The position numbers and the translations under genes are program-made. Below are positions 1-6,521 of a stretch of 13,782 bases of DNA, piece by piece. Every line of letters begins with the position of its first letter. Positions within the stretch are counted from its first letter, which is position 1. Under the pieces are notes generated by a model. The model worked only from the letters and a program-made list of their open reading frames with translations. It ran no database searches and was not told the origin of the DNA. This stretch comes from Prado023 sp039812125 (lineage in GTDB: Bacteria; Actinomycetota; Actinomycetes; S36-B12; CAIYMF01): the NCBI GenBank assembly GCA_039812125.1, contig JBDHZV010000068.1:1-13782 (forward strand), in the 5' to 3' direction.

Positions 1-1
1 G

Positions 2-559
2 GCGGTCACTGCGCCCGCCCCGGTCCCCCCGTCCGCCTCGGTCCCTCCGTCCGCCCCGGTCCCCGGAGCCCCGGGACCGCCGCCGGGCCGGCCCCCGGGC
101 CGGTCGGGCACCCGCGGGCCAGCTGTCAGCCTGCTCCTGCCCGCCCTGCTCTGCGCCGCGCTGGTGGCGCCGGTGGTTGCCACGGTCCCGTGGCTCACGG
201 TCCCGCTGCTGTCCGTCCCGGGTGTCGAGGTCGTGCTGCCCGCGCAGTGGCGCGGGACGGCCGACCCCCGTGGCGGCACCCTCGTGATGACCACCGTGGC
301 GCAGGACGTCCAGGTCGCGATCATGCCCATCGCCGCGCCGGCCCCTCGGGCGGCCGGCGGCACCCTGGTGGTCGGCGGGATCAGCGCGCCGGTGGTCGGC
401 GGTCGGGACCGGGGCCCGGAGCGGGTCCTCGCGTTCGACGCGGCGACCCCGGCGGGCCCCCGGCGGATCCTGGTCATCGGCACCCCGGAGGCGCTGGCCC
501 GGCGTGAGGTCGAGCTGCAGCGGCTGCTCGACTCCGTCCGCTGGGTGCCGCTCGCCTGA
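2..559 (+). CDS. Membrane-anchored protein of unknown function (5' end missing)
   Basis: The frame is open from the left edge to the TGA at 557-559, so the true start lies outside the window; 185 codons are visible. The first ~40 visible residues are a Pro/Ala/Ser/Val-rich tract with a short duplicated stretch (PSASVPPSAPVP) and no charged residues. Arg-containing residues (GRPPGRSGTRG) then precede one hydrophobic segment of about 25 residues, ending near a Pro-Trp-Leu. The remaining ~120 residues alternate beta-type hydrophobics with Gly, as in a small extracytoplasmic beta domain. This layout suggests a cytoplasmic proline-rich tail, one membrane span and an external domain. I do not recognise the family and assign no function. 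It ends 33 bp before the chosen prfB start. The GTG at 164 is an internal in-frame codon inside the membrane segment and is not a credible start. Confidence 0.6.
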   Translation, partial: AVTAPAPVPPSASVPPSAPVPGAPGPPPGRPPGRSGTRGPAVSLLLPALLCAALVAPVVATVPWLTVPLLSVPGVEVVLPAQWRGTADPRGGTLVMTTVAQDVQVAIMPIAAPAPRAAGGTLVVGGISAPVVGGRDRGPERVLAFDAATPAGPRRILVIGTPEALARREVELQRLLDSVRWVPLA

Positions 560-578
560 ACCACCCGGGGACCCGGCG

Positions 579-584
579 TACTCT
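579..584 (+). promoter_or_regulatory. -10 element of a leaderless prfB promoter
   Basis: TACTCT matches the actinobacterial TANNNT -10 pattern and ends 8 bases before the GTG at 593. Transcription would therefore start at or next to the first base of that codon. No Shine-Dalgarno-like sequence precedes the GTG, as expected for a leaderless mRNA. The -35 region is poor (TGAACC near 557-562). This is inferred from spacing only. Confidence 0.45.
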
Positions 585-592
585 TGCCCCTC

Positions 593-1696
593 GTGGCGAT
601 CGACTTCCCCCAGGCCCTGGCCGACCTCGAGTCCACGCTGTCCGGCATCGAGCAGGTGCTCGACCTTCCGGCCATGCGTCGCGAGGTCGCCGACCTCGAG
701 CAGGAGGCCTCTGCTCCGAACCTGTGGGACGACCCCGCTGCGGCTCAGAAGGTCACCTCGCGGCTGTCGTTCGTCCAGGGCGAGCTGCGCAAGGTCGGTG
801 CCCTGCGCCAGCGCGTGGACGACCTGCCGATCCTGCTGGAGCTGGCCGAGGAGGAGTCGGACGCCGACTCGCTGGCCGAGGCCGAGCGCGAGCTGGGCGA
901 GCTGCAGCGAGCCGTGGGTGAGCTCGAGGTCCGGACCCTGCTGTCCGGTGAGTACGACCCGCGCGAGGCGCTGGTCACCATCCGGTCGGAGGCCGGCGGC
1001 GTCGACGCCGCGGACTGGGCCGAGATGCTGCTGCGCATGTACACCCGCTACTGCGAGCGGCACAACTGGACCTTCGAGGTCTACGACATCTCCTACGCGG
1101 AGGAGGCCGGGATCAAGTCCGCCACCTTCGTGGTGAAGGCCCCCTACGCGTACGGCACACTCTCGGTCGAGCAGGGCACCCATCGGCTCGTCCGGATCTC
1201 CCCGTTCGACAACCAGGGTCGGCGCCAGACCTCCTTCGCGGGCGTGGAGGTGCTGCCCGTGACCGAGCAGACCGACCACGTCGAGATCCCCGAGGCTGAG
1301 ATCCGCATCGACGTGTTCCGCTCCTCCGGGCCCGGTGGGCAGAGCGTGAACACCACCGACTCGGCGGTGCGGATCACCCACCTGCCCTCGGGCATCGTGG
1401 TCAGCTGCCAGAACGAGAAGTCCCAGATCCAGAACCGCGCGGCCGCCATGCGGGTCCTCGAGGCCCGGCTGCTGGAGCGGCGCCGCCAGGAGGAGCGGGC
1501 CCAGATGGATGCGCTGAAGGGCGACACCTCGGGGTCGTGGGGGAACCAGATGCGCTCCTACGTGCTGCACCCGTACCAGATGGTCAAGGACCTGCGCACC
1601 GAGTACGAGACCGGCAACACCGCGGCCGTCCTGGACGGCGAGATCGACACGTTCATCGAGGCCGGCATCCGGTGGCGGCGCCAGTCGGCGGCCTGA
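593..1696 (+). CDS. prfB: Peptide chain release factor 2 (RF2)
   Basis: Class I release factor that recognises UGA and UAA stop codons in the ribosomal A site and triggers hydrolysis of the peptidyl-tRNA ester. From the GTG at 593 the protein has 367 residues, normal for RF2. Domain 1 is the helical N-terminus (to about residue 105). The codon-recognition SPF tripeptide specific to RF2 is at residues 203-205, inside VRISPFDNQGRRQTSF. The catalytic GGQ is at 248-250, in SSGPGGQSVNTTDSAVR. The C-terminal LHPYQMVKDLRT block is also typical. The reading frame is continuous, so the in-frame UGA and +1 frameshift that autoregulate RF2 in many bacteria are absent. A TTG at 584 would add three residues; I prefer GTG 593 because actinobacterial RF2 usually begins V/M-A-x-D-F and a -10 box fits a leaderless start there. 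The symbol is certain by motif. Confidence 0.97.
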   Translation: MAIDFPQALADLESTLSGIEQVLDLPAMRREVADLEQEASAPNLWDDPAAAQKVTSRLSFVQGELRKVGALRQRVDDLPILLELAEEESDADSLAEAERELGELQRAVGELEVRTLLSGEYDPREALVTIRSEAGGVDAADWAEMLLRMYTRYCERHNWTFEVYDISYAEEAGIKSATFVVKAPYAYGTLSVEQGTHRLVRISPFDNQGRRQTSFAGVEVLPVTEQTDHVEIPEAEIRIDVFRSSGPGGQSVNTTDSAVRITHLPSGIVVSCQNEKSQIQNRAAAMRVLEARLLERRRQEERAQMDALKGDTSGSWGNQMRSYVLHPYQMVKDLRTEYETGNTAAVLDGEIDTFIEAGIRWRRQSAA

Positions 1697-1770
1697 CCTG
1701 CCCGGTGCCCGGCCCCGGGACACCCGTCGGGCTGGTTGCCGGCCTCGTCACCGCGGGGCTGCATCGGCCG

Positions 1771-1776
1771 TAGACT
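1771..1776 (+). promoter_or_regulatory. Possible -10 element for ftsE
   Basis: TAGACT fits the TANNNT -10 pattern and lies 60 bp before the ftsE start, in the 140-bp gap after prfB. I see no convincing -35 hexamer at 16-19 bp. It would give a leader of roughly 50 nt containing the ftsE ribosome binding site (GGGAGG at 1826-1831). Tentative. Confidence 0.3.
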
Positions 1777-1836
1777 GGCCGGAACTGGCCCGGCTGGAGC
1801 GCACCCGGCCGGGCGATCGCTGACCGGGAGGCGCAG

Positions 1837-2526
1837 GTGATCCGTTTCGCGAACGTCACCAAGCACTACCCGACGCAGCAGCGCCCTGCCCTCGACGACG
1901 TCAGCCTCGAGATCGTCCGGGGCGAGTTCGCGTTCCTGGTGGGGGCGTCGGGGTCGGGCAAGTCGACCTTCCTGCGGCTGGTGCTGCGCGAGGACCGGCC
2001 CACGTCGGGCAACGTGCTCGTGGCGGGCAAGGACCTGGGCCGGCTGCCGAACTGGAAGGTCCCGCACCTGCGCCGCCAGATCGGTGCGGTGTTCCAGGAC
2101 TTCCGGCTGCTGCCGAACAAGACCGTCTACGAGAACGTGGCGTTCGCCCTGCAGGTCATCGGCCGACCCAGCGCCCACATCCGCAGCGTGGTGCCCGAGG
2201 TCCTGGAGCTCGTCGGGCTGGAGGGCAAGGAGGGGCGGCTCCCGGACGAGCTGTCCGGTGGGGAGCAGCAGCGGGTCGCGGTGGCACGCGCCTTCGTGAA
2301 CCGGCCGATGATCCTCATTGCGGACGAGCCGACGGGCAACCTCGACCCGGCCACCAGCGTGGGGATCATGCGCCTGCTCGACCGGATCAACCGGACCGGC
2401 ACGACCGTGGTGATGGCCACGCACGACGCGGCGGTGGTGGACCAGATGCGCAAGCGCGTCATCGAGCTCGAGCACGGCCAGGTGGTGCGCGACCAGTCCC
2501 GCGGGGTCTACGGAGCCATCCGGTGA
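1837..2526 (+). CDS. ftsE: Cell division ATP-binding protein FtsE
   Basis: ATPase subunit of the FtsEX complex, which acts at the septum. It couples ATP hydrolysis to conformational change in FtsX and so controls a peptidoglycan hydrolase outside the membrane. The protein has 229 residues, the standard length. ABC motifs are complete: Walker A GASGSGKST (36-44), Q-loop Gln87 in VFQDFRLL, signature LSGGEQQR (139-146), Walker B with ILIADEP (159-165) and H-loop His196 in ATHD. FQDFRLLP and DEPTGNLD are characteristic of FtsE rather than other ABC ATPases. The GTG at 1837 follows GGGAGG with 5-nt spacing. ftsX starts 10 bp downstream, so the two are one operon. No key residue is missing, so the ATPase should be active. 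Confidence 0.96.
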   Translation: MIRFANVTKHYPTQQRPALDDVSLEIVRGEFAFLVGASGSGKSTFLRLVLREDRPTSGNVLVAGKDLGRLPNWKVPHLRRQIGAVFQDFRLLPNKTVYENVAFALQVIGRPSAHIRSVVPEVLELVGLEGKEGRLPDELSGGEQQRVAVARAFVNRPMILIADEPTGNLDPATSVGIMRLLDRINRTGTTVVMATHDAAVVDQMRKRVIELEHGQVVRDQSRGVYGAIR

Positions 2527-2536
2527 GGGGGCCGTC

Positions 2537-3445
2537 GTGCGGGTGAGGTTCGTCCTCGGCGAGGTCATGACCGGCGTCCGGCGCAACCTGACGATGACCT
2601 TGGCGGTGGTGATCACCGTCGCGGTGTCGCTGGCCCTGTTCGGCGCTGGGCTGATGGTGCGCTCGCAGGTCGACCTGATGAAGGACTACTGGTACGACAA
2701 GGTCCAGGTCTCGATCTACCTGTGCGGCTCCACCTCCGAGGTGCTCTCATGTGCCGACGGGCCGGTGACGCAGGCCCAGCGCGAGGAGATCCGCGCCGAC
2801 CTGGAGTCGCTCAAGCCGCTGGTGCAGGAGGTCTACTACGAGTCCTCGGCGGAGGCCTACCAGCGATTCTCCGAGCAGTACCGCAACGCCCCGATCCTGT
2901 CGAGCATCACCCCGGACCAGATGCCCGAGTCGTTCCGCGTGAAGCTGGCCGACCCCACGAAGTACGACGTGGTGGCCAGCGCCTTCGTCGGCCGCCCCGG
3001 GGTGGACTCCGTCAACGACCAGCGACGGGTGCTGGACAAGCTCTTCGCCATCCTCAACGGGCTGCAGACCGGCGCGATGGTCATCGCGGCCATGATGCTG
3101 CTGGCCACGGTGCTGCTGGTCGCCAACACGATCCGGGTGGCCGCGTTCAGCCGCCGCCGGGAGACCGGGATCATGCGGCTGGTCGGCGCGAGCAACTTCT
3201 ACATCCAGCTGCCCTTCCTGCTCGAGGCCGCCCTCGCGGCGACGATCGGGGCGATGGTCGCGATCGGACTGCTGGCCGCGCTCAAGGCCGTGCTGGTCGA
3301 CGGGGTCCTGGCGCCGAGCTTCCAGTTCACCGCCTTCGTCGGGTGGGACATCTGGATGCAGGTCTCGGCGATCGTGTTCGTCACCGGGGTGGTCCTGGCC
3401 TCCGTCGCGGCGATGGTCACGCTGCGCCGCTACCTGCGGGTCTGA
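2537..3445 (+). CDS. ftsX: Cell division protein FtsX
   Basis: Membrane subunit of FtsEX that transmits the ATPase cycle to an extracytoplasmic cell-wall hydrolase during septation. The protein has 302 residues with the standard topology: a short cytoplasmic N-terminus with Arg residues, TM1 (about 20-41), a large extracytoplasmic domain (about 42-175), TM2 (177-198), TM3 (226-254) and TM4 (273-295). The extracytoplasmic domain carries two cysteines, Cys63 and Cys72, nine residues apart, which could form a disulfide in the oxidising exterior. The conserved cytoplasmic ETGIMRLVGAS loop after TM2 is present. The GTG start at 2537 follows a G-rich binding site (about 2525-2530) that overlaps the ftsE stop, indicating coupled translation. 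The secreted M23 peptidase encoded 138 bp downstream is the obvious candidate partner of the loop domain. Confidence 0.95.
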   Translation: MRVRFVLGEVMTGVRRNLTMTLAVVITVAVSLALFGAGLMVRSQVDLMKDYWYDKVQVSIYLCGSTSEVLSCADGPVTQAQREEIRADLESLKPLVQEVYYESSAEAYQRFSEQYRNAPILSSITPDQMPESFRVKLADPTKYDVVASAFVGRPGVDSVNDQRRVLDKLFAILNGLQTGAMVIAAMMLLATVLLVANTIRVAAFSRRRETGIMRLVGASNFYIQLPFLLEAALAATIGAMVAIGLLAALKAVLVDGVLAPSFQFTAFVGWDIWMQVSAIVFVTGVVLASVAAMVTLRRYLRV

Positions 3446-3525
3446 TCCGCCGGCAGGCTCAGGTCGGGCGCGCGCTGCGCCGATTGGGTGAGTGACGGAT
3501 GACACAGATCCGGGCTACCGAGAGG

Positions 3526-3531
3526 TACGCT
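3526..3531 (+). promoter_or_regulatory. Possible -10 element for the M23 peptidase gene
   Basis: TACGCT (TANNNT) lies 52 bp before the ATG at 3584. An ATGACA that resembles a -35 box lies at 3499-3504, but its 21-bp spacing is too long, so only the -10 is proposed. The 138-bp gap after ftsX is the longest inside the ftsE-smpB run, which leaves room for a separate promoter. Confidence 0.25.
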
Positions 3532-3583
3532 GGACGCCAGATCTGCCTGGGGGCGGGTCCGATCGGCACGAGGGGTGGACGCC

Positions 3584-4849
3584 ATGCGAGCTTTCCGGGC
3601 AGCCGTTGCGGCTGCGTCGGTGGCTCTTGCTGTCGCCGCGTCGGGCCTGGGCGTGGCGAGCGCGGACACCAGTGACGACAAGAAGAAGGTCGACGCGGCC
3701 GTCTCGGCCGCCGGTGACGACCTGCGCTCGGCGAACGCCCAGGTCGAGAAGGCGATCCAGGCGCTGGAGGCCGCGCGCACCAAGCTCCCCGCCGCGCGTG
3801 CCGCGCTCAAGGAGGCCCGGGACGAGGCCACTGCAGCCCAGGAGCAGGACCGCAAGGCCCAGGCCGAGCTCGAGCAGGCCACCGCCGCCGCGATCCGGGC
3901 CGAGCAGGAGCGCGCCGAGGTCGAGTTCCAGATCAAGGACCTGCAGAGCAGGGTCGGCAACCTGGCCCGCGAGGTGTACCAGAACGGCGTGTTCGCCGAC
4001 TTCGACCTGCTGATCACCGCTGGTTCGCCCACCGAGCTGGCCGACCGGGCGGCGGCGATCGACGCCGTGTCGCGGGCGAACAACCAGACGCTGGCGAAGA
4101 TGGCCGAGATGCGCGCGGAGCTCGCGCTCAAGGAGGCCCGCCTCGAGGCGCTGCGCCAGAAGGTCGACGACATGCGCCAGCTCGCGGCCATCGCGCTGAA
4201 GAAGGCGAACATCGCCCGGGACAAGGCCGCGGCAGCCAAGGCCAAGGTCGACGCGCTGGTCGCCGAGCGAGCCACCGCCCTGGACGTCGCGTCGACGCAG
4301 CGGGCGAAGGTCCTCAAGCAGTACAAGACCTACCAGGCCGAGCAGCAGCGGATCGCCGCACTGCTGGCCCAGCAGGCAGCCGCGGAGGCGGCCCGACTGG
4401 CCCGGGGCGGGTCCCCGAGCTTCACCCCGACCAACAGCGACGGCTTCGTGTGGCCGATCCCCGGTGCGACGGTCAGCCAGGGCGTCGGCCCGCGCATCCA
4501 CCCGGTGTACGGCTACAAGTCGTGCCACACGGGCATCGACCTGCGTGGGGCCAGCGGCACGCCGATCCGCTCCACCGCCGCGGGCATCGTGGTGTCCACG
4601 ACCTCGGGGGGCCCGTACGGCAAGCACACGCTGATCTCGCACGGCAACGGCATCTTCTCGATGTACGCCCACCAGTCGCGGTTCGCGGCCAGCGAGGGCC
4701 AGCGGGTGAACGCCGGGCAGGTCATCGGCTACGTCGGCAGCACCGGATGGAGCACGGGCCCGCACCTGCACTTCGAGATCCATGTCGGGTCGAAGGCCTA
4801 CGACCCGATGGGCTGGTTCGGCGGCGACAAGGTCCCGGTCAGCTGCTGA
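3584..4849 (+). CDS. Secreted coiled-coil M23 (LytM-type) peptidoglycan endopeptidase, likely FtsEX partner
   Basis: Predicted zinc metallo-endopeptidase that cuts peptide cross-links in peptidoglycan outside the membrane. From ATG 3584 (AGGGG at 3571-3575, 8-nt spacing) it has 421 residues. There is a signal peptide with Arg residues, an Ala/Val core and a likely cut after Ala27 (VASA). A long Ala/Glu/Lys/Gln-rich coiled coil follows (about 30-285), then a short linker and a C-terminal M23 domain (about 295-415). Zinc-site residues are intact: His315 and Asp319 in HTGID, and His394/His396 in HLHFEI. The MYAHQSR strand is also typical. The architecture matches EnvC-type partners regulated by FtsEX, but unlike EnvC, which has lost zinc ligands, this domain should be catalytic. 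Its position after ftsX supports control by FtsEX; this is inferred. The stop overlaps the smpB start. An in-frame GTG at 3575 would add three residues. Confidence 0.92.
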   Translation: MRAFRAAVAAASVALAVAASGLGVASADTSDDKKKVDAAVSAAGDDLRSANAQVEKAIQALEAARTKLPAARAALKEARDEATAAQEQDRKAQAELEQATAAAIRAEQERAEVEFQIKDLQSRVGNLAREVYQNGVFADFDLLITAGSPTELADRAAAIDAVSRANNQTLAKMAEMRAELALKEARLEALRQKVDDMRQLAAIALKKANIARDKAAAAKAKVDALVAERATALDVASTQRAKVLKQYKTYQAEQQRIAALLAQQAAAEAARLARGGSPSFTPTNSDGFVWPIPGATVSQGVGPRIHPVYGYKSCHTGIDLRGASGTPIRSTAAGIVVSTTSGGPYGKHTLISHGNGIFSMYAHQSRFAASEGQRVNAGQVIGYVGSTGWSTGPHLHFEIHVGSKAYDPMGWFGGDKVPVSC

Positions 4850-5325
4850 TGCCGCGTGAGCAGGGGCGCAAGCTGATCGCCCAGAACAAGAAGGCGCGCC
4901 ACGACTACCACATCGACGCGACCTACGAGGCCGGCATCGTGCTGGTCGGCACCGAGGTCAAGTCGCTGCGCGCCGGCCGGGCGAGCCTGGTCGACGCATT
5001 CGCCCAGTTCAGCGGTGACGAGCTCTACCTGCACGGCCTGCACATCCCCGAGTACGCCCAGGGCACCTGGACCAACCACGCGCCGCGGCGGGTGCGCAAG
5101 CTGCTGCTGCACCGCTCCGAGCTGCACCGGCTGGCGGTGAAGAGCAAGGAGTCCGGGTACGCCCTCGTGCCGCTGTCGATGTACTTCAAGGACGGCTACG
5201 CCAAGGTCGAGATCGCCCTGGCTCGCGGCAAGAAGACCTACGACAAGCGCCAGACCATCGCCGAGCGCGACGCGAAGCGTGACATCGCCAAGGCGATGGG
5301 TCGAGCCCTCAAGCGCGGCGAGTGA
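4849..5325 (+). CDS. smpB: SsrA-binding protein SmpB
   Basis: RNA-binding protein that partners tmRNA in trans-translation. It occupies the place of the missing anticodon arm and decoding-site contacts so that tmRNA can enter stalled ribosomes. The protein has 158 residues, the usual length. Typical features are the N-terminal NKKARHDYHI, the EVKSLRAGRASL block, HIPEYAQGTWTNH, and the basic C-terminal tail ending near KRDIAKAMGRALKRGE, which reads the empty mRNA channel. The ATG at 4849 shares its A with the preceding peptidase stop (TGATG), so translation is probably coupled; no strong separate binding site is visible. ssrA, the RNA partner, begins about 100 bp downstream. Confidence 0.97.
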   Translation: MPREQGRKLIAQNKKARHDYHIDATYEAGIVLVGTEVKSLRAGRASLVDAFAQFSGDELYLHGLHIPEYAQGTWTNHAPRRVRKLLLHRSELHRLAVKSKESGYALVPLSMYFKDGYAKVEIALARGKKTYDKRQTIAERDAKRDIAKAMGRALKRGE

Positions 5326-5326
5326 C

Positions 5327-5345
5327 ACCGGCCGTTCCGGCCGGT
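5327..5345 (+). terminator. Hairpin after smpB
   Basis: ACCGGCC (5327-5333) pairs perfectly with GGCCGGT (5339-5345) around a GTTCC loop, starting two bases after the smpB stop. There is no T-tract, as is common for GC-rich actinobacterial terminators. It is the first of two tandem hairpins. Confidence 0.5.
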
Positions 5346-5350
5346 CGGCA

Positions 5351-5365
5351 TGCCCGGTTCGGGCA
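5351..5365 (+). terminator. Second hairpin between smpB and ssrA
   Basis: TGCCCG (5351-5356) and CGGGCA (5360-5365) form a 6-bp stem with a GTT loop. It ends 4 bases before the -35 element of the ssrA promoter, so the pair of hairpins separates smpB transcription from ssrA. Confidence 0.4.
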
Positions 5366-5368
5366 CAT

Positions 5369-5397
5369 GTGACAGTGGCGGGGGTGGCCGCTACCCT
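5369..5397 (+). promoter_or_regulatory. ssrA promoter
   Basis: GTGACA at 5369-5374 matches five of six bases of the TTGACA -35 consensus. It is followed at exactly 17 bp by TACCCT at 5392-5397, a TANNNT -10. A start near 5404 would leave a precursor leader of about 25 nt to be removed by RNase P before the mature 5' end at 5430. This is the best sigma-A-type promoter in the window. Confidence 0.65.
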
Positions 5398-5429
5398 TGA
5401 AGAGCCGGTTCGCCGGTGACAATTCCACA

Positions 5430-5794
5430 GGGGGTGACAGGTTTCGACATCGGCTGCCGTCGATGGGAGAAGCGGGCCGAGGATGGCAGTTATCTCGATA
5501 ACGACCTGCCGAAAACACAAGTGCCGATACCAAGCGCACTGATCTCGCCCTCGCCGCCTGAGCGAGCCTCGAGATCCGTCAGACCGGGGGCGTCTCCGCC
5601 CCGACTCTGGCGTCGTTGAGGAGACTGACCAACCTGCCCGGTGACGGGGTGGGACGGGACATCTAACAGTCGCTGGGCCGTGTTCCGCGCAGTGCCACAC
5701 GAAGCGCGGAGGCCGAGACCACGACAGCGTGGCTGCGCCCGGAGAATGCCCAAAGAGACACCGTTGGACCCGGGTTCGATTCCCGGCACCTCCA
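5430..5794 (+). ncRNA. ssrA: Transfer-messenger RNA (tmRNA)
   Basis: tmRNA rescues stalled ribosomes: it is charged with alanine, enters the A site with SmpB and supplies an mRNA segment encoding a degradation tag. The tRNA-like ends are clear. The 5' strand GGGGGTG (5430-5436) pairs with CACCTCC (5787-5793), leaving A5794 as discriminator. Pair 3 is G-U, the alanyl-tRNA synthetase identity element. The T arm is CCGGG / TTCGATT / CCCGG at 5770-5786, and GGTTTCGAC near the 5' end matches the conserved tmRNA D-loop region. Total length is about 365 nt, normal for the one-piece form. The tag frame begins at 5523. CCA is not encoded (CAG follows the discriminator), so it must be added after processing. 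It has its own promoter and terminator. Confidence 0.95.
5523..5561 (+). other. tmRNA tag reading frame
   Basis: The resume codon GCC at 5523 opens a 12-codon frame that reads ADTKRTDLALAA and ends at TGA (5559-5561). With the alanine from charged tmRNA the added tag would be A-ADTKRTDLALAA. The LALAA end is the standard proteolysis signal for ClpXP-type proteases. Length and the initial A-D match the mycobacterial tag pattern. Confidence 0.88.
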
Positions 5795-5845
5795 CAGACC
5801 GACAGAACTGACAGAACCGACCTGGTGGCTGGCAGCACTGAGCGC

Positions 5846-5873
5846 CGAACCTGGACCGCCTGGTCCAGGTTCG
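5846..5873 (+). terminator. ssrA terminator
   Basis: A perfect 12-bp inverted repeat (5846-5857 with 5862-5873) encloses a GCCT loop, 51 nt after the tmRNA 3' end. The short T-containing tract TTCGTTC follows. It is the natural end point of the ssrA precursor. Confidence 0.8.
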
Positions 5874-5976
5874 TTCGTTCCCGGGCCCGGCTCCCGGTTC
5901 GACGATCCCCACCCGGGTATGGACAGCCTCACCACTGCGGGGAGACCGTGGTGCCGACTGTTCCGACCAGCGGGCA

Positions 5977-6365
5977 CCCGTCCCGCTGGCGATCATCCTC
6001 GCTGCCCTCACCGCGATGGCTGCGACGCCCGCCTATCCCGCTGTGGCGGCGGTCACCCCCCAGGTCATCCCCACGAACCAGCTGGCGGCCGCCAACTCGC
6101 TGGCGACGGGGGTCGAGAACGTCCGGCGCGGACCCTGCCACGGGTCGCGGCCGCCTGCGCGACGAGGTGGCCGCCGGGGTCGTGGCTGTTGTCGGTGAGC
6201 CCAGGGTGCTGGCCGCGTTCGTGATCGCGATGCTCGACAACTTCCGGTACGGATGCAGCCGCGGTGGCCCTGGCCTGCGTGGCGCTGTCGACCAGGTCCT
6301 CGACAGCGCCGACGAACCCCCGCGAGCAGGACGGGAGGATCGCCTCCGACGACGTCGGCGGGTGA
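5977..6365 (+). pseudogene. Decayed major-facilitator (MFS) transporter remnant
   Basis: No intact gene is present between ssrA and the NfeD-like gene, but fragments resemble one MFS efflux-type transporter. Block 1 (5977-6126, one frame) contains LAIILAALTAMAATPAYPA and then VTPQVIPTNQLAAANSLATG, ending GVENV. This matches the TM4/TM5 region of MFS_3-type permeases, where PAxxA...P..V....LAAANAL....EN is conserved. Block 2 (about 6140-6250, next frame) reads GRLRDEVAAGVVAVV and then VLAAFVIAMLDNFRYG, like the cytoplasmic loop and start of TM7. TM5-TM6 is missing between them. A third stretch (6252-6365, third frame), DAAAVALACVALSTR plus a polar tail to a TGA, could be the C-terminal helix. 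Frame changes plus a gap indicate decay by deletions. The identification rests on recalled family motifs, not a search. The flanks 5874-5976 and 6366-6515 hold nothing I can recognise. Confidence 0.55.
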
Positions 6366-6521
6366 GGTCCCCGCCCGTCGACTCGCGCCGCCTGGTGGGT
6401 GCTGCAGCCGTCGGCCGACCCCCCTGCTGGTCGGTGGCGCGGCATCTGCGACGCTGGACCCCGGCGATGCGCACCGGGTGCCGAGTCGCCACGGACGCAA
6501 CTGGCTGCAGCGGGGGTGCTG

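Noticed and set aside
1703..1721. CCCG/CGGG inverted repeat after prfB as a terminator
   Set aside because: The stem is only 4 bp with a bulge outside it and no T-tract; expected by chance in such GC-rich DNA.
3515..4783. Long minus-strand open frame opposite the M23 peptidase gene
   Set aside because: It is the complement of the Ala/Glu-rich coiled coil and contains no recognisable domain or start signal.
5770..5905. Possible integration (att) duplication of the ssrA 3' end, since CCCGGTTCGACGAT near 5893 resembles the T-loop region
   Set aside because: The match is only about 8-10 bases, there is no integrase, and no full-length copy of the ssrA 3' end occurs elsewhere in the window.
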